Source: JBFMAI01 sp040755725 (GTDB lineage Bacteria > Planctomycetota > Phycisphaerae > UBA1845 > Fen-1342). From it: a DNA stretch of 64,000 nucleotides. The DNA is taken from NCBI GenBank assembly GCA_040755725.1, contig JBFMAI010000020.1, positions 43,710 through 107,709 of the forward strand, written 5' to 3'. The position numbers and the translations under genes are program-made. This document shows positions 24,575 through 33,037 of the stretch, one piece after another. Within the stretch, counting starts at the first letter, position 1. Each line of letters begins with the position of its first letter. Below the pieces are notes generated by a model, which saw nothing but the letters and a program-made list of their open reading frames with translations, had not been told where the DNA came from and searched no databases.

Positions 24575-26722
24575 CTACACTTCGCCCTTGCTCTTCACGC
24601 CGCCGCGCGGCTCCTGCAGCGCGACCCCGAAATCGTGGTAGCCGCGCATCTGCACGCCGAGCACGTTGAAATCGGCGTCCGCGGTTTCGATCGTGGGCGA
24701 CTCCTGGCCGTTAAGGAACGCGACCTCGATGACCGGCAGGTCGATGGGATCGGCCAGCAGATACCAAGCCTTTTCCGAGTAGCCGGTGTACTGCTGATTG
24801 CTGAGATACCGGCTGACCTCGACGCGGAACTTGCCCGTGTGCGGGTTGGCAACCGGGTAGCGCGTGTTGGCGGTCGTGTCGCGGATTTCCAGCGACTTGT
24901 AGAGCACCGTGGCCATGGCGCTCAGCGCCGTGGGCACGAGCACCAGCGCCGGCATGGCGCCCAGCGGCTTGCCGTCCGGATCGACCTGGTTGAGGAACGC
25001 GACCTCGGCCTTGCTGAGGCCTTCGATCGAGAGGGCGGTGTCCGCGCCGGTCAGGTAGTTGTTGTTACCCGCCGCGAAGAACGCCGCGTTGTTCATGAAG
25101 ATCGACCAGAAAATGTCGTTGATCTTCAGGCCGCTGCCGCGTCCCAGCTTGCGCGGCACCGTCGTGATCGCGCCGAGGTCGTCGTTGATGATGTCCCGAC
25201 GGTCGATCGACAGGAGTAGACCGTACGTGTCGGCCTTGTTCGTGTACGCCTGCTCGCCCAGCGTGCCGTGCTTCAGTTCCCCGCCCGGCGCGACCTGCTC
25301 GTACTGGTCCTTGCCGATCAGCCGGTAGCTGGTGACCGTCTTGAAGTCGCTGACGTTGCGGACGGCGCAGATGTTCCGCCAGGTCCGCTCGACGCTGAAG
25401 AAGCCCTCCAGCAGGAACTTGTTGGCCACGTTGCTGAGGATGCCGCCAATTTCGATGGTGGACGCCGCGGCACGAATCTCGCGACCGAAGGCGAAGCGCA
25501 GCATCTCCCGCGTGACGCGCCGCTCGCGGCCGACGTAACCGTTGGCCCGGGCGGCCTCGACGATCAGCTCGGCCAGGCCGATGCGTCCGTCGAACTGGCG
25601 GTCGGCCTCCTCCAGCACCGGTGCCTCGTAGAAGCGCTCGAGCTTCTCGACCTTGGCCGCCTGCATGCACGCGGCCTCCAGCACGCGGCCGGTGACGGCG
25701 CGTTCGGTGACGTGCACTGCTGGCGCCTTGGGCCGCGAGGCGCGCAGCACCTCCAGCTCAGTCTTGTCGCGCGTCCAGCCCTCGACGATGGCCTTGGCCT
25801 CGATCTCGGCGTGCTTGCCCGCGCAGATCGAGCGGATCGCGGCGATGCGCTTGCTCTCAGCGGCGGCCTGCGCGCGGATGCCTGCGACCGGATTGGGCAT
25901 GGGGTTGCCACGCGGCGCGACGGGATCGGCGGCGGGGCCGGCCTCCGTGCCGGCACCCTCCGCCCCGTCGCGCGCGACGTCATCGTGCGGCGCGTCCTGC
26001 GCCTCGGTCTCGAGGACCTCCGTGTCCTTCGTCTCGTCCATGAGCTGGTTCTCCTGTTGCTGCGCCGCGATCGTCGCGGTGGTATTGCCGTCGGCCCCCA
26101 GGTCCACGAAGCTGATCTCGCCCAGCACCGTCCGCCGGGCCACATACAGCGGGCCCTCGAACGTCCGGCCGTTTACCGTGGCGCTCTTGCCGGCTCGTAC
26201 GAACTCCGCCTGCGCCACCTGCGCGCCGATCGAGGCCTGCCAGGGAAAGCCGCGCTTTCCGCTGGCGACCACCTCCCGCGCCGCGCCGGTGTCGCGCGAC
26301 ACGACGCCCTCGGCGATCAGCCGGCCCGCCTCCACGGCGATCCGTTCGGTGTGTCCGACGCCGGCGTACATGCTGTGGCCGAAACGCACCGGCCGGCGCT
26401 GCGACGGAATCGACAGACCCTCGAGGTCCACGACCACCGGGAATCGCCAGCCCTCCACGCGCAGCGGCTCACCCGTGTAGGCGACCATCGTGAAACGCGG
26501 GATCGGCTCAGGCTCACCCTCCCGCGGTGCCGCCTCGATCGTGATGGTGTCCGCCACACAGCGCAGATCGATCCGCCCGCGGGCCGGAAGATCGGCTTGG
26601 CGCTGGCAGACGGCCAGCCGCTGGTCCGAGTCAGGAAACTCGCGTTTCATCACGTCGTCCTCCATGCAGCGCTGCACGAATGCCGTACGCGCTTCACCGC
26701 CGCTTCGCTTCGGCAACGGCAT
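24575..26722 (-). CDS. Fused prohead protease - scaffold - major capsid protein
   Basis: A 715-residue protein. Residues about 75-235 are a U35/HK97-type prohead protease: His in RFGHSMYAG, Ser in WQASIGAQ and the LGEISFVDLGAD element. Residues 240-345 are acidic then helical (ETKDTEVLETEAQDAPHDD; AAAESKRIAAIRSICAGKHAE), matching a scaffold. Residues about 370-710 are the capsid domain, with LVLVPTALSAMATVLYKSLE, YLLADPIDLPVIEVAFLNG and MRGYHDFGVALQEPRGG. The protease presumably cuts itself and the scaffold from the shell during maturation. Starts inside the portal gene 3' end (29-base overlap). Confidence 0.88.
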   Translation of the reverse strand: MPLPKRSGGEARTAFVQRCMEDDVMKREFPDSDQRLAVCQRQADLPARGRIDLRCVADTITIEAAPREGEPEPIPRFTMVAYTGEPLRVEGWRFPVVVDLEGLSIPSQRRPVRFGHSMYAGVGHTERIAVEAGRLIAEGVVSRDTGAAREVVASGKRGFPWQASIGAQVAQAEFVRAGKSATVNGRTFEGPLYVARRTVLGEISFVDLGADGNTTATIAAQQQENQLMDETKDTEVLETEAQDAPHDDVARDGAEGAGTEAGPAADPVAPRGNPMPNPVAGIRAQAAAESKRIAAIRSICAGKHAEIEAKAIVEGWTRDKTELEVLRASRPKAPAVHVTERAVTGRVLEAACMQAAKVEKLERFYEAPVLEEADRQFDGRIGLAELIVEAARANGYVGRERRVTREMLRFAFGREIRAAASTIEIGGILSNVANKFLLEGFFSVERTWRNICAVRNVSDFKTVTSYRLIGKDQYEQVAPGGELKHGTLGEQAYTNKADTYGLLLSIDRRDIINDDLGAITTVPRKLGRGSGLKINDIFWSIFMNNAAFFAAGNNNYLTGADTALSIEGLSKAEVAFLNQVDPDGKPLGAMPALVLVPTALSAMATVLYKSLEIRDTTANTRYPVANPHTGKFRVEVSRYLSNQQYTGYSEKAWYLLADPIDLPVIEVAFLNGQESPTIETADADFNVLGVQMRGYHDFGVALQEPRGGVKSKGEV

Positions 26723-28214
26723 CGGCGGTCTCCTCCGTGTCGTTCGTCTCGTCGTCGTCGTTCCGTTCCACCGGTGCCGGCGGTGCGGGCTGCGACGTCG
26801 TCAGCCCCAGCTCGCGCATCAGCGTCATCTCGCGCGCCCGCTGGCGCAGCTCCGACTCCCAATCGAGGCCGGCTTTGGCGTACTCGGCGGCGAGCGTGGT
26901 AGTGTTGCTGGTAAGCCGCGTGGCCTGAGCGGTCGCTTCCTTCTGCGGGTCCACGTGCTCCAGGCCGTCCCAGAACCACTGGTGCGGCAGATCGACCCCG
27001 AGCTGGCGCAGCCACTGGGGCAGGTAGCCCTCAACCAGCGCGGCCTCATTCAGCCAGGCGTGCAGCACACGGTCGAGCACCACGTCGCCGAGGAAGTTCT
27101 GGTCGATGCGGATGGCTTTGAAGAACGCCTGGTGGTCAAGCCGCCCCGAGGCGTAGTTGTACCCCGACGAATTGCCCGCCGCGATGTTGAAGGGCATGTT
27201 CAGACAGCGGGCGATCTCGTTGATCACCTCGTGCTTGAAGTCGCCATACACCGTGGTCGGTTGTTCGGCTTTGACCTGGCCGATCTTCCAGCCGAACGGC
27301 ATCGTCATCCATGTGCCGCGGTCTAGTTCGACCGTGTCCATCGGCTCCACACCGGCGGCCTCGGCGTCCGCCGGCGCGTCGGTGTAGATGACTCCCGACG
27401 GCAAAGCGGCCTGTTCGGCAGCACCGAGCACAGCCAGCGTGTAGCGCCGCAGCATGGCGAACAACGGCAGCGCTGGCGTGATCTCCGGGATGCCGCGGCT
27501 CTGGCCCGGGCGCTCGGCTCGGAACAGATGCACGACGGACTCCGCCGCCATCAGGTCGTAGTCGTTGATCCCCGCCCGCCAGGCCCGCGGGTCGCCCGGA
27601 TGACTGCGCAGGACGTAATACGCGACGGGGTTGCCGAACCCGTCGAAAACGATGCCGTCGACCGCCTTCTCCTCTGGCGCCAGCACACCGAACGGTGTCG
27701 AGACCTGATCGGCCTCGATGAGCCGCAGGTCGAGCTGGACCGGCGACTTGGCCTGCGTGGGCACGCGTTCCACATCCGGGTTGCTGACCAGCAGCCCGAA
27801 GCACTCGCCCGACTCACATTGCGCAATGCGCATCGTGCGCAGCTTGTGGGCCAGGCTGATCGCTTTGGCCCACCGGGAGAATTCCCATTCGATCAGTCGA
27901 TTGGCTTCAGGGTCGTCCGTGAGCATCTGGAGCCGCGGGCCCGTGCCGACGACGTAGTTGGCCAGCGTCAGGACGATGCCTTTGGCGTAGCTGTTGTTGG
28001 CAACCTCGTACCGCGCCCGACTGCGCAGGGTCCGCCGCACCTCCGCGCTGGCGGACGCATCGGCGGAAAGGTGATCGGCGTTGGCCCAGTGGCGGCGATT
28101 CTCGTACGTGGTCTGTGCAGCGTCGTACTTGCCGCGCACGACCAGCAGCCGGCCGCGAGGCGCCGTAGCGCCCGCGGCCTTACGCGAACCGAGCTGTCGC
28201 AGCCACTTGAACAC
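26694..28214 (-). CDS. Phage portal protein, lambda family
   Basis: A 506-residue portal. N-terminal ARYEVANNSYAKGIVLTLAN and YVVGTGPRLQ, central DRGTWMTMPFGWKIGQ and FKHEVINEIARCLNMPFNIA, and the NSSGYNYASGRLDHQAF motif are hallmarks of lambda-gpB-like portals. It forms the dodecameric DNA channel at one capsid vertex and is the docking site for terminase. The C-terminus ends in an acidic and basic tail (DDDETNDTEETADAV). It starts one base after the small upstream gene. Confidence 0.92.
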   Translation of the reverse strand: MFKWLRQLGSRKAAGATAPRGRLLVVRGKYDAAQTTYENRRHWANADHLSADASASAEVRRTLRSRARYEVANNSYAKGIVLTLANYVVGTGPRLQMLTDDPEANRLIEWEFSRWAKAISLAHKLRTMRIAQCESGECFGLLVSNPDVERVPTQAKSPVQLDLRLIEADQVSTPFGVLAPEEKAVDGIVFDGFGNPVAYYVLRSHPGDPRAWRAGINDYDLMAAESVVHLFRAERPGQSRGIPEITPALPLFAMLRRYTLAVLGAAEQAALPSGVIYTDAPADAEAAGVEPMDTVELDRGTWMTMPFGWKIGQVKAEQPTTVYGDFKHEVINEIARCLNMPFNIAAGNSSGYNYASGRLDHQAFFKAIRIDQNFLGDVVLDRVLHAWLNEAALVEGYLPQWLRQLGVDLPHQWFWDGLEHVDPQKEATAQATRLTSNTTTLAAEYAKAGLDWESELRQRAREMTLMRELGLTTSQPAPPAPVERNDDDETNDTEETADAVAEAKRR

Positions 28215-28409
28215 TCACACCGCTCCGGGCGGGACCACCTTGGTCATCTTCACGCCGAGGCCTTTGTTGGCGGCCTCTTTCGACGCCAGATACCGGTCCG
28301 CCTCGATCTGCTCGGTCAGCGGATGCTGCTCCACGCTGCCGGAGTCGCCCTGGGCCCGCTTGGGGCCCTGGGCGTTCTCGCGAATGGTCTGATCGAGGTC
28401 TTCCGGCAT
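28215..28409 (-). CDS. Small conserved protein between terminase and portal (64 aa)
   Basis: MPEDLDQTIRENAQGPKRAQ then GDSGSVEQHPLTEQIEADRY. The size and location between terminase and portal genes mirror lambda gpW, but the sequence has its own pattern seen in prophages with this portal type. ATG 28409 follows GGAGCAGTGAA. It is soluble and probably helical. A role in head completion or packaging is an inference from position. Confidence 0.72.
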   Translation of the reverse strand: MPEDLDQTIRENAQGPKRAQGDSGSVEQHPLTEQIEADRYLASKEAANKGLGVKMTKVVPPGAV

Positions 28410-28410
28410 T

Positions 28411-28542
28411 TCACTGCTCCATGTGCGTTGCGAGGCTGCCGGTGAGCCCGTGCAGCCAGCGCGCCCACGCGATCAGCCACCACGCCCACCACGGCCGGTG
28501 GCGCGTGGTGAGCGTGATGATGCTGGAGGGGCCGCTACTCAC
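28411..28542 (-). CDS. Tryptophan-rich 43-residue putative membrane peptide
   Basis: A short frame from GTG 28542, overlapping the upstream stop region by eight bases and ending two bases before the next ATG. The central segment is RPWWAWWLIAWARWLHGL, a strongly aromatic amphipathic or membrane helix. The tight fit between two genes and the otherwise unexplained gap support coding, but no good ribosome-binding site is visible. A small phage membrane protein is possible. Confidence 0.42.
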   Translation of the reverse strand: MSSGPSSIITLTTRHRPWWAWWLIAWARWLHGLTGSLATHMEQ

Positions 28543-28903
28543 GGACATGGTCCGCCACGCGCGCCAGGATCGAGTACGGCCGGCCCGGCTCGGCGATCGC
28601 GAACTCGCGCGTCACGGGGGCACCGTCGGCCAGGTCGAGCTCGAAGGCCTGCGCGCCGTTGAACTGGAGCGCCGCCTCGAAGTCGTTGCGGTACAGCTCG
28701 GCCGTGGCCGCGTCCGCCTGGATCACGACCGCCTGGCCGAACGTCAGGCCGGACAGCGGCGAACCGTCGGCGTCGGTCGTAGGCGGCGTAAGCGTGAACT
28801 CGCCGGCGTGGTTGGAAATCTGCCGCGCCGAAAGGCCTGGCGCGCCGGGGGCCTGAACGTCCATCGTGTCGAGCGTGGCGATCGTTACGGGACCGAACGA
28901 CAT
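28535..28903 (-). CDS. Prophage protein opening the main late operon (122 aa)
   Basis: ATG 28903 is preceded by GGAGGAAGCC; ATG 28915 is an alternative. The protein is beta-rich (MSFGPVTIATLDTMDVQAPG, HAGEFTLTPPTTDADGS, FGQAVVIQADAATAELYR). No membrane helix or known motif is visible. It is the first gene after the 14-bp repeat at 28979-28992, 76 bp away, so it probably heads the structural operon. Family not recognised. Confidence 0.68.
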   Translation of the reverse strand: MSFGPVTIATLDTMDVQAPGAPGLSARQISNHAGEFTLTPPTTDADGSPLSGLTFGQAVVIQADAATAELYRNDFEAALQFNGAQAFELDLADGAPVTREFAIAEPGRPYSILARVADHVRE

Positions 28904-28978
28904 GGCTTCCTCCATGAAGCGAGAAACGAACTCTCGGCCGGCGCGACGATCGCGCCGTAGCAACAACGGCCTGGCATT

Positions 28979-28992
28979 GGTTACCTATGCCG
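28979..28992 (-). promoter_or_regulatory. 14-bp element-wide repeat, copy 1
   Basis: CGGCATAGGTAACC read on the minus strand, 76 bp before the first late gene (28903). Here it is part of an almost symmetric 19-mer, GGCATAGGTAACCAATGCC. Identical copies lie at 31826, 43593 and 54248. Probable promoter element or operator. Confidence 0.6.
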
Positions 28993-28999
28993 TGGTGTG

Positions 29000-29023
29000 C
29001 CCCGCGCACCGCGAAACGCGGGG
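29000..29023 (-). terminator. GC-rich hairpin between terminase unit and late operon
   Basis: CCCCGCG and CGCGGGG form a 7-bp stem around a 10-base loop, just past the end of the zinc-ribbon gene and just before the 14-bp repeat. No T-run follows. It may separate the two transcription units. Confidence 0.4.
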
Positions 29024-29092
29024 TACCTTTGGGGAGGCCAAGAATTGTTCCATATGTAGACCTTGTCGGGCAGAGCTGGGGCTATCGGGGTC

Positions 29093-29272
29093 TCACATGC
29101 TTCGCTCAACCGTCGTGATGCGCCGACCGCAGTGGCGGCACTCACGCCGTCGTACGATCCGCCCGCCCCACGCGGCGCGGGTGTAGATCACGCGAAAGTG
29201 CCGACAACCACAGCGGGGGCACTCAAGGCCGCGGAGCGCCTGGGCGGTACTCGGCTTGGGCGGGCTGCTCAT
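29093..29272 (-). CDS. Small zinc-ribbon protein (NrdR/Ogr-like finger)
   Basis: A 59-residue protein from ATG 29272 (ATGA overlap with the terminase stop). Residues about 17-55 hold LECPRCGCRHFRVIYTRAAW and RRRECRHCGRRITTVE, two CxxC pairs forming a zinc ribbon like that of NrdR and phage Ogr/Delta regulators. Phage Ogr-type proteins activate late promoters, so it could control the late operon beginning 190 bp downstream. Alternatively it is a terminase accessory. Confidence 0.75.
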   Translation of the reverse strand: MSSPPKPSTAQALRGLECPRCGCRHFRVIYTRAAWGGRIVRRRECRHCGRRITTVERSM

Positions 29273-31572
29273 CGGCGAGTCCTCTGCAACTCTGAGAGGC
29301 GCACGGTCGGCCGGGGTTTGGGGGTGTCGCCCGCTAGGCCTGCCGGTACCGCGCCGCCCATTGACGCCGCCACGGCGCAACCGACGAGGCAATCAAGCCA
29401 GTGGTTGTCGAGGCCATCGACGCGAAGCTTCCACTCGTCCACGGTGCGTCCCCGACCCTCGGTTTTCACGCGGTACTCGCTGGTGAGATGCTCGGCGAGC
29501 AACCGATGCCGCTCCGGCTGCCGGCCGAACAGCGATAGGCAGCCCGGATCGCCCATCGGCACCACCAGGCGCGCGTGGACAAAGCTCTTCCAGTAGTTGG
29601 TATCGAAGACCACGTGCCGCACCGTGCGCCGGCCGGTAATCACCGGAATGCGCCAATTCAGCCCCACGCGGTCGCCACGTTTGCGTTTGTATTCGCTGAA
29701 CGGGATCGATGAGGCGCCGACGTAGCGGCCGTGGCTGGGCATAACGAGGCCGGCGAAGGTGCTCTGCCGGGAAAACTGGTACACGACGTCCGACGACTGC
29801 CCCCAGTTCGCGTCGATCAGGCAGCGGTCCACACGGACGCGGGCACCATCATCGCGCGGCCATTCGCGCCCCAGCGTCCGCTCCGCGAGACGTTCGAGGC
29901 CGGCGTAAATCGCCCCCTCAATGCCGGCCCGCGGCGCGGCGGACGCAAGTGTCCGGCGGATGTCGCGTAGCGCGAAATACTCGGCGCGTTGATCGGGCTC
30001 CGTGCCGTAGTCCAGTACGTAACCCGTGAAATCGCCCTCCCACGCTGCGACAAGCCAGAACAGCGCCTTGGCCTGCACGTCGATGAACATCGTCACCTGC
30101 GTGGCGGCCAGCGGAATCTCGCCCCGGCGCTGCCCGTTCAGTTTTGCCACGATCTGATCGACCGTGAGCAGCTCGTCGTCGACCTGCTCTTCGGGGAGTG
30201 GCTCGTTCTGATACTCGGCCCAGAACGCGGCGTCGCCGCGATCAAGCCGCAGGTTCATGGCGTGTTGGATCGCCGACAGCTCGTCCGGGTGGTGCCGCTC
30301 CGGCCAGGCGATGACCGCCCCTTCGTCCATCGCCTCCCGGTTGTCGCGATAGAACTCGGTCGCCGCGCCGATGCCGCGATCCGCCCGCATGCCCTCGCGC
30401 CAGAGTTCCGCGTAGCGCGCCCACAGCGCCTCATTCGCTGGGAAGGAGTACACCATCTTCGTGCGCTCGCCCTGCCACTGCGGATGCTCCTCGCGGTCGA
30501 GGATGCGGTCGGCCAGGTCGTCCGGTCGCACCACGGTCAGCGCCATCAGCCCGGCAATCTTCCGGCCGGGGCCGGCCAGGCCGAGGATCGCGCCGGCCAG
30601 GATGCGTTCGCGCGTGGCGCACTGCGATGGGGACCGCGCGGACTCATCCGTCTGCGGATCGTCGATCAGAACGAGTGACGGGCGAACGCTGCTCCCATCG
30701 GCGCGCTTGTGCTTCATCCCGCGGATGCGCCCCGTGATCCCGGCGACGCACACCATCGCGCCGTTTGACGCTGGTGAGTGGTTGCGCAGCCACGGCAGTG
30801 GCGGCAGGGTTGGCAGGATGATCTCCCGTGCCGTCCACCCGATGTACGTCTGCCTGCCCTGATAGAGCTGGCCCGCGGCGCGCTGGTGAATGCCCTCCAG
30901 CGCCCGCACCGGGCCGACAACCTCCGAGAAGTCGTCCTCGAGCAGGTCGTTGGTTTCGAGCTCGACCTTGATGCTGTCGAGCATGCCGGCAGCGTGCTCC
31001 TCGTCGCTGCCGACGAGCGCGACGAACTCCCGGTGCCCGTACACGAGCGCCCACAGGCAGGCGACTTCGCACAGGGACGTCTTGCCGCTACCGCGCGGCA
31101 TCGCCATCGCGAACAGCCCGCCCTCCAGAACAGCCTGCTCGATCTTCGCGATGACCTTCAGGTGGTCAGGCGACCACGGCAGGTGGAACGTCTGCGGGAA
31201 GTACGCCTCGCAGAACAGCCGGAAATTCCGCTCGGCGCGCTGACGCTGCTCGGGATTCCGCGGCGCATGGACCCATTCGCCCGTGGCGATATCACGCCCC
31301 AGCAGCGCCATCCCGCGGTTGCGCTGCGCGGCGCGCTCTTTGTGGGCTTCATAGCCGGTGAGGGCGTCCGGGTCGGGCCGCGGCCGATGCCGCTCGATGA
31401 CAAGCCACGCCACGTAGCGCAGCAGATCGACGGTCCGCCCGTCGCCGATGCGGAAACCCGCACGCGAGCGGTGCCGGTGGAGCTGGCGCTCCGAGATGAC
31501 CTCGCCCAGCGGCGTGCTGTTGAGCAGCCGCACGAGCTCGGTCGGCTTCAGCTTGCGCGGGTCAATCGGCAC
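29269..31572 (-). CDS. Terminase large subunit (GpA-like ATPase/nuclease)
   Basis: A 767-residue packaging motor. Residues about 110-330 are the ATPase: Walker A AMPRGSGKT (Lys164), Walker B LVLIDDPQTDE, and a coupling segment LMALTVVRPDDL. Residues about 480-720 form the nuclease domain with acidic residues in FIDVQAKALF, LIDANWGQSSDV and the C-terminal DCLVGCAVAA. The N-terminal 60 residues look like a small helical DNA-binding part shared with the small upstream gene. It translocates and cuts the phage genome at the portal. GpA kinship is likely but not certain. Confidence 0.88.
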   Translation of the reverse strand: MPIDPRKLKPTELVRLLNSTPLGEVISERQLHRHRSRAGFRIGDGRTVDLLRYVAWLVIERHRPRPDPDALTGYEAHKERAAQRNRGMALLGRDIATGEWVHAPRNPEQRQRAERNFRLFCEAYFPQTFHLPWSPDHLKVIAKIEQAVLEGGLFAMAMPRGSGKTSLCEVACLWALVYGHREFVALVGSDEEHAAGMLDSIKVELETNDLLEDDFSEVVGPVRALEGIHQRAAGQLYQGRQTYIGWTAREIILPTLPPLPWLRNHSPASNGAMVCVAGITGRIRGMKHKRADGSSVRPSLVLIDDPQTDESARSPSQCATRERILAGAILGLAGPGRKIAGLMALTVVRPDDLADRILDREEHPQWQGERTKMVYSFPANEALWARYAELWREGMRADRGIGAATEFYRDNREAMDEGAVIAWPERHHPDELSAIQHAMNLRLDRGDAAFWAEYQNEPLPEEQVDDELLTVDQIVAKLNGQRRGEIPLAATQVTMFIDVQAKALFWLVAAWEGDFTGYVLDYGTEPDQRAEYFALRDIRRTLASAAPRAGIEGAIYAGLERLAERTLGREWPRDDGARVRVDRCLIDANWGQSSDVVYQFSRQSTFAGLVMPSHGRYVGASSIPFSEYKRKRGDRVGLNWRIPVITGRRTVRHVVFDTNYWKSFVHARLVVPMGDPGCLSLFGRQPERHRLLAEHLTSEYRVKTEGRGRTVDEWKLRVDGLDNHWLDCLVGCAVAASMGGAVPAGLAGDTPKPRPTVRLSELQRTRR

Positions 31573-31771
31573 GAGCGGCCATCTCCTTCACCAGCCACGC
31601 CGCATAGTTCATCAGGTTGAGCGTGCCATCGCCGTTCGCCGGTGCGCCGGTGGCGACATCGGCCTGCAGCATCTCGACCGTCACGGCCTGGCCGCCGACG
31701 GCGGACAGCAGTCGGGCCGCGTCCGCCAGGGGCAGCGCCGTCGGGTTCAGCTTGGCCTCCCGCCCGTCCAT
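31562..31771 (-). CDS. Small terminase-linked protein (69 aa), paralogue of the terminase N-terminus
   Basis: MDGREAKLNPTALPLADAAR and NLMNYAAWLVKEMAA match the layout of the terminase N-terminus (KLKPTELVRLLNSTP; LLRYVAWLVIERH). The gene overlaps the terminase start by 11 bases. It is a candidate small terminase subunit or DNA-recognition partner with a short helix-turn-helix. Its size is small for a small terminase. It starts 55 bp from the 14-bp repeat copy 2, which reads the other way. Confidence 0.65.
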   Translation of the reverse strand: MDGREAKLNPTALPLADAARLLSAVGGQAVTVEMLQADVATGAPANGDGTLNLMNYAAWLVKEMAARAD

Positions 31772-31825
31772 CTACGCCGCCCTCCGCTCGGGGCCGCCCA
31801 CCGCCCCGACCGGGCCGCCCCGCGG

Positions 31826-31839
31826 CGGCATAGGTAACC
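31826..31839 (+). promoter_or_regulatory. 14-bp element-wide repeat, copy 2
   Basis: CGGCATAGGTAACC on the plus strand, between the leftward terminase unit and the rightward islet of small genes (first start 32024). This is the only copy in plus orientation, and it is the only one followed by plus-strand genes. The near-symmetric GGTAACC core might also serve the leftward unit. Confidence 0.6.
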
Positions 31840-32023
31840 AATAGGGACCCACGGCCGCCTGGGCGGCCACGAGAGCGCTCTCATGCGCGACATTGCCGCC
31901 GACTCGGACCTGGCGCCGAGAACTGCAAGGACTTCTCGGAATTCTCGCAGATTCGCCTTGCTTTCCGGCCAAACCCACGGACTCATGTGGGTGTACGCAT
32001 GGCGCGTACGTGGAGAAACGCAG

Positions 32024-32365
32024 ATGACGACGAACGCGAACAACACGACGCCAGACGCCAGCGAGATCCTGGAGACCCTGCGGATCACGAAGGTCCAGCG
32101 CCGCACGAGCTGCGGCGGGTCCTGGGTGGTCGGCACGATCGCCGGGCACCGCTTCGACGCCCTGGTCTTCCCCGAGCACGCCGAGCACCCGGACTTCGAG
32201 CTGGCGGGCAGCCGCATCTCGAAGCTCTGGCTGAAGCACATTGAGATGCAGACGACGGCCGCGAACTTCGACCGCGGCTGGGACATCCGCCCGACCACGC
32301 CCACCGCCGCCGCGATCGTCGACGTCCTGGTCGCCGGCTTGACCGAGCACGTGTTTGGCAACTAA
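32024..32365 (+). CDS. Plus-strand islet protein 1 (113 aa)
   Basis: ATG 32024 follows GGAGAA. An alpha/beta protein: ASEILETLRITKVQRRTSCG, GTIAGHRFDALVFPEHAEHP, KLWLKHIEMQTTAANFDRG. It shows no transmembrane helix or known motif. The first of five closely spaced genes that run against all surrounding prophage genes, it lies 185 bp after the 14-bp repeat. The function is unknown. The position is that of a moron-type or early accessory cassette. Confidence 0.72.
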   Translation: MTTNANNTTPDASEILETLRITKVQRRTSCGGSWVVGTIAGHRFDALVFPEHAEHPDFELAGSRISKLWLKHIEMQTTAANFDRGWDIRPTTPTAAAIVDVLVAGLTEHVFGN

Positions 32366-32380
32366 CGCGGAGGAGCAGCG

Positions 32381-32611
32381 ATGACCATCAAGTTCAGAGC
32401 GATCGAGTTCGACAGCGCCGGCGAGGCCATCCAGCACACGTACGCCGATCCGCGCGACGGCGTCGCCGTCCTGCTCGACGGCAAGCACTACGTCATGCAG
32501 AAGTCCGAAGCGGAACGCCTGGCCGCCGCGGGCGTCGAGTTCGCCTACCTGCACGACCACGAGATGCCCGACGGCACGTTCCGCATCATCACCGTCCCGG
32601 TCAACGACTAA
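32381..32611 (+). CDS. Plus-strand islet protein 2 (76 aa)
   Basis: MTIKFRAIEFDSAGEAIQHT, then VAVLLDGKHYVMQKSEAERL and FAYLHDHEMPDGTFRIITV. A small acidic alpha/beta protein, preceded by GGAGGAGCAGCG-type ribosome-binding sequence. No family recognised. Small acidic phage proteins of this kind are often inhibitors of host or defence factors, which is only a possibility here. Confidence 0.7.
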   Translation: MTIKFRAIEFDSAGEAIQHTYADPRDGVAVLLDGKHYVMQKSEAERLAAAGVEFAYLHDHEMPDGTFRIITVPVND

Positions 32612-32626
32612 CGCGAGGAGCGCACC

Positions 32627-32956
32627 ATGCCAGCCACGAAGAACGAGAAGACCCTGCCCATCGTCGAGCGGGCCCTGGCCGACCGCATCGCCGCCCACAA
32701 GGCCGGCAACATCGGCCCGACCACCGAGGACGGCCGCAAGGCCGATCTGGCGGTCAAGGCCGCGTACGTGGCGCTGAAGGCCCACGGCGACATGACCTGG
32801 CTCCGCGACAAGCTCAGCGAGGCCATCGAGCGCGTCGCGGTCGCGGAGAACGCGAAGGACGCCCACCTGGCCCTGGCCTGGCTGCGCACCAGCCTGTGGG
32901 ACGACATCCAGGCCGCCCTCACCAAGCTCGAAGCGTACGACGACCTGCTTGGGTGA
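32627..32956 (+). CDS. Plus-strand islet protein 3, helical (109 aa)
   Basis: Almost entirely helical: KTLPIVERALADRIAAHKAG, KADLAVKAAYVALKAHGDMT, LALAWLRTSLWDDIQAALTK. No catalytic motif or membrane helix. A GAGGAG ribosome-binding site lies upstream. It fits a compact helical bundle or a binding partner of another islet product. Function unknown. Confidence 0.7.
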   Translation: MPATKNEKTLPIVERALADRIAAHKAGNIGPTTEDGRKADLAVKAAYVALKAHGDMTWLRDKLSEAIERVAVAENAKDAHLALAWLRTSLWDDIQAALTKLEAYDDLLG

Positions 32957-33037
32957 CGCCGCCGAAAGTCGCCGCACTGGCGACTCGCCCGGGCGCGAGA
33001 GACCCGGGCCTGACGAGGCGAACCACAGGAGAACGCC

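Noticed and set aside
25268..26902. 544-codon plus-strand frame opposite the capsid gene
   Set aside because: Composition of an antisense shadow with no domain, against a clearly conserved protease-capsid protein.
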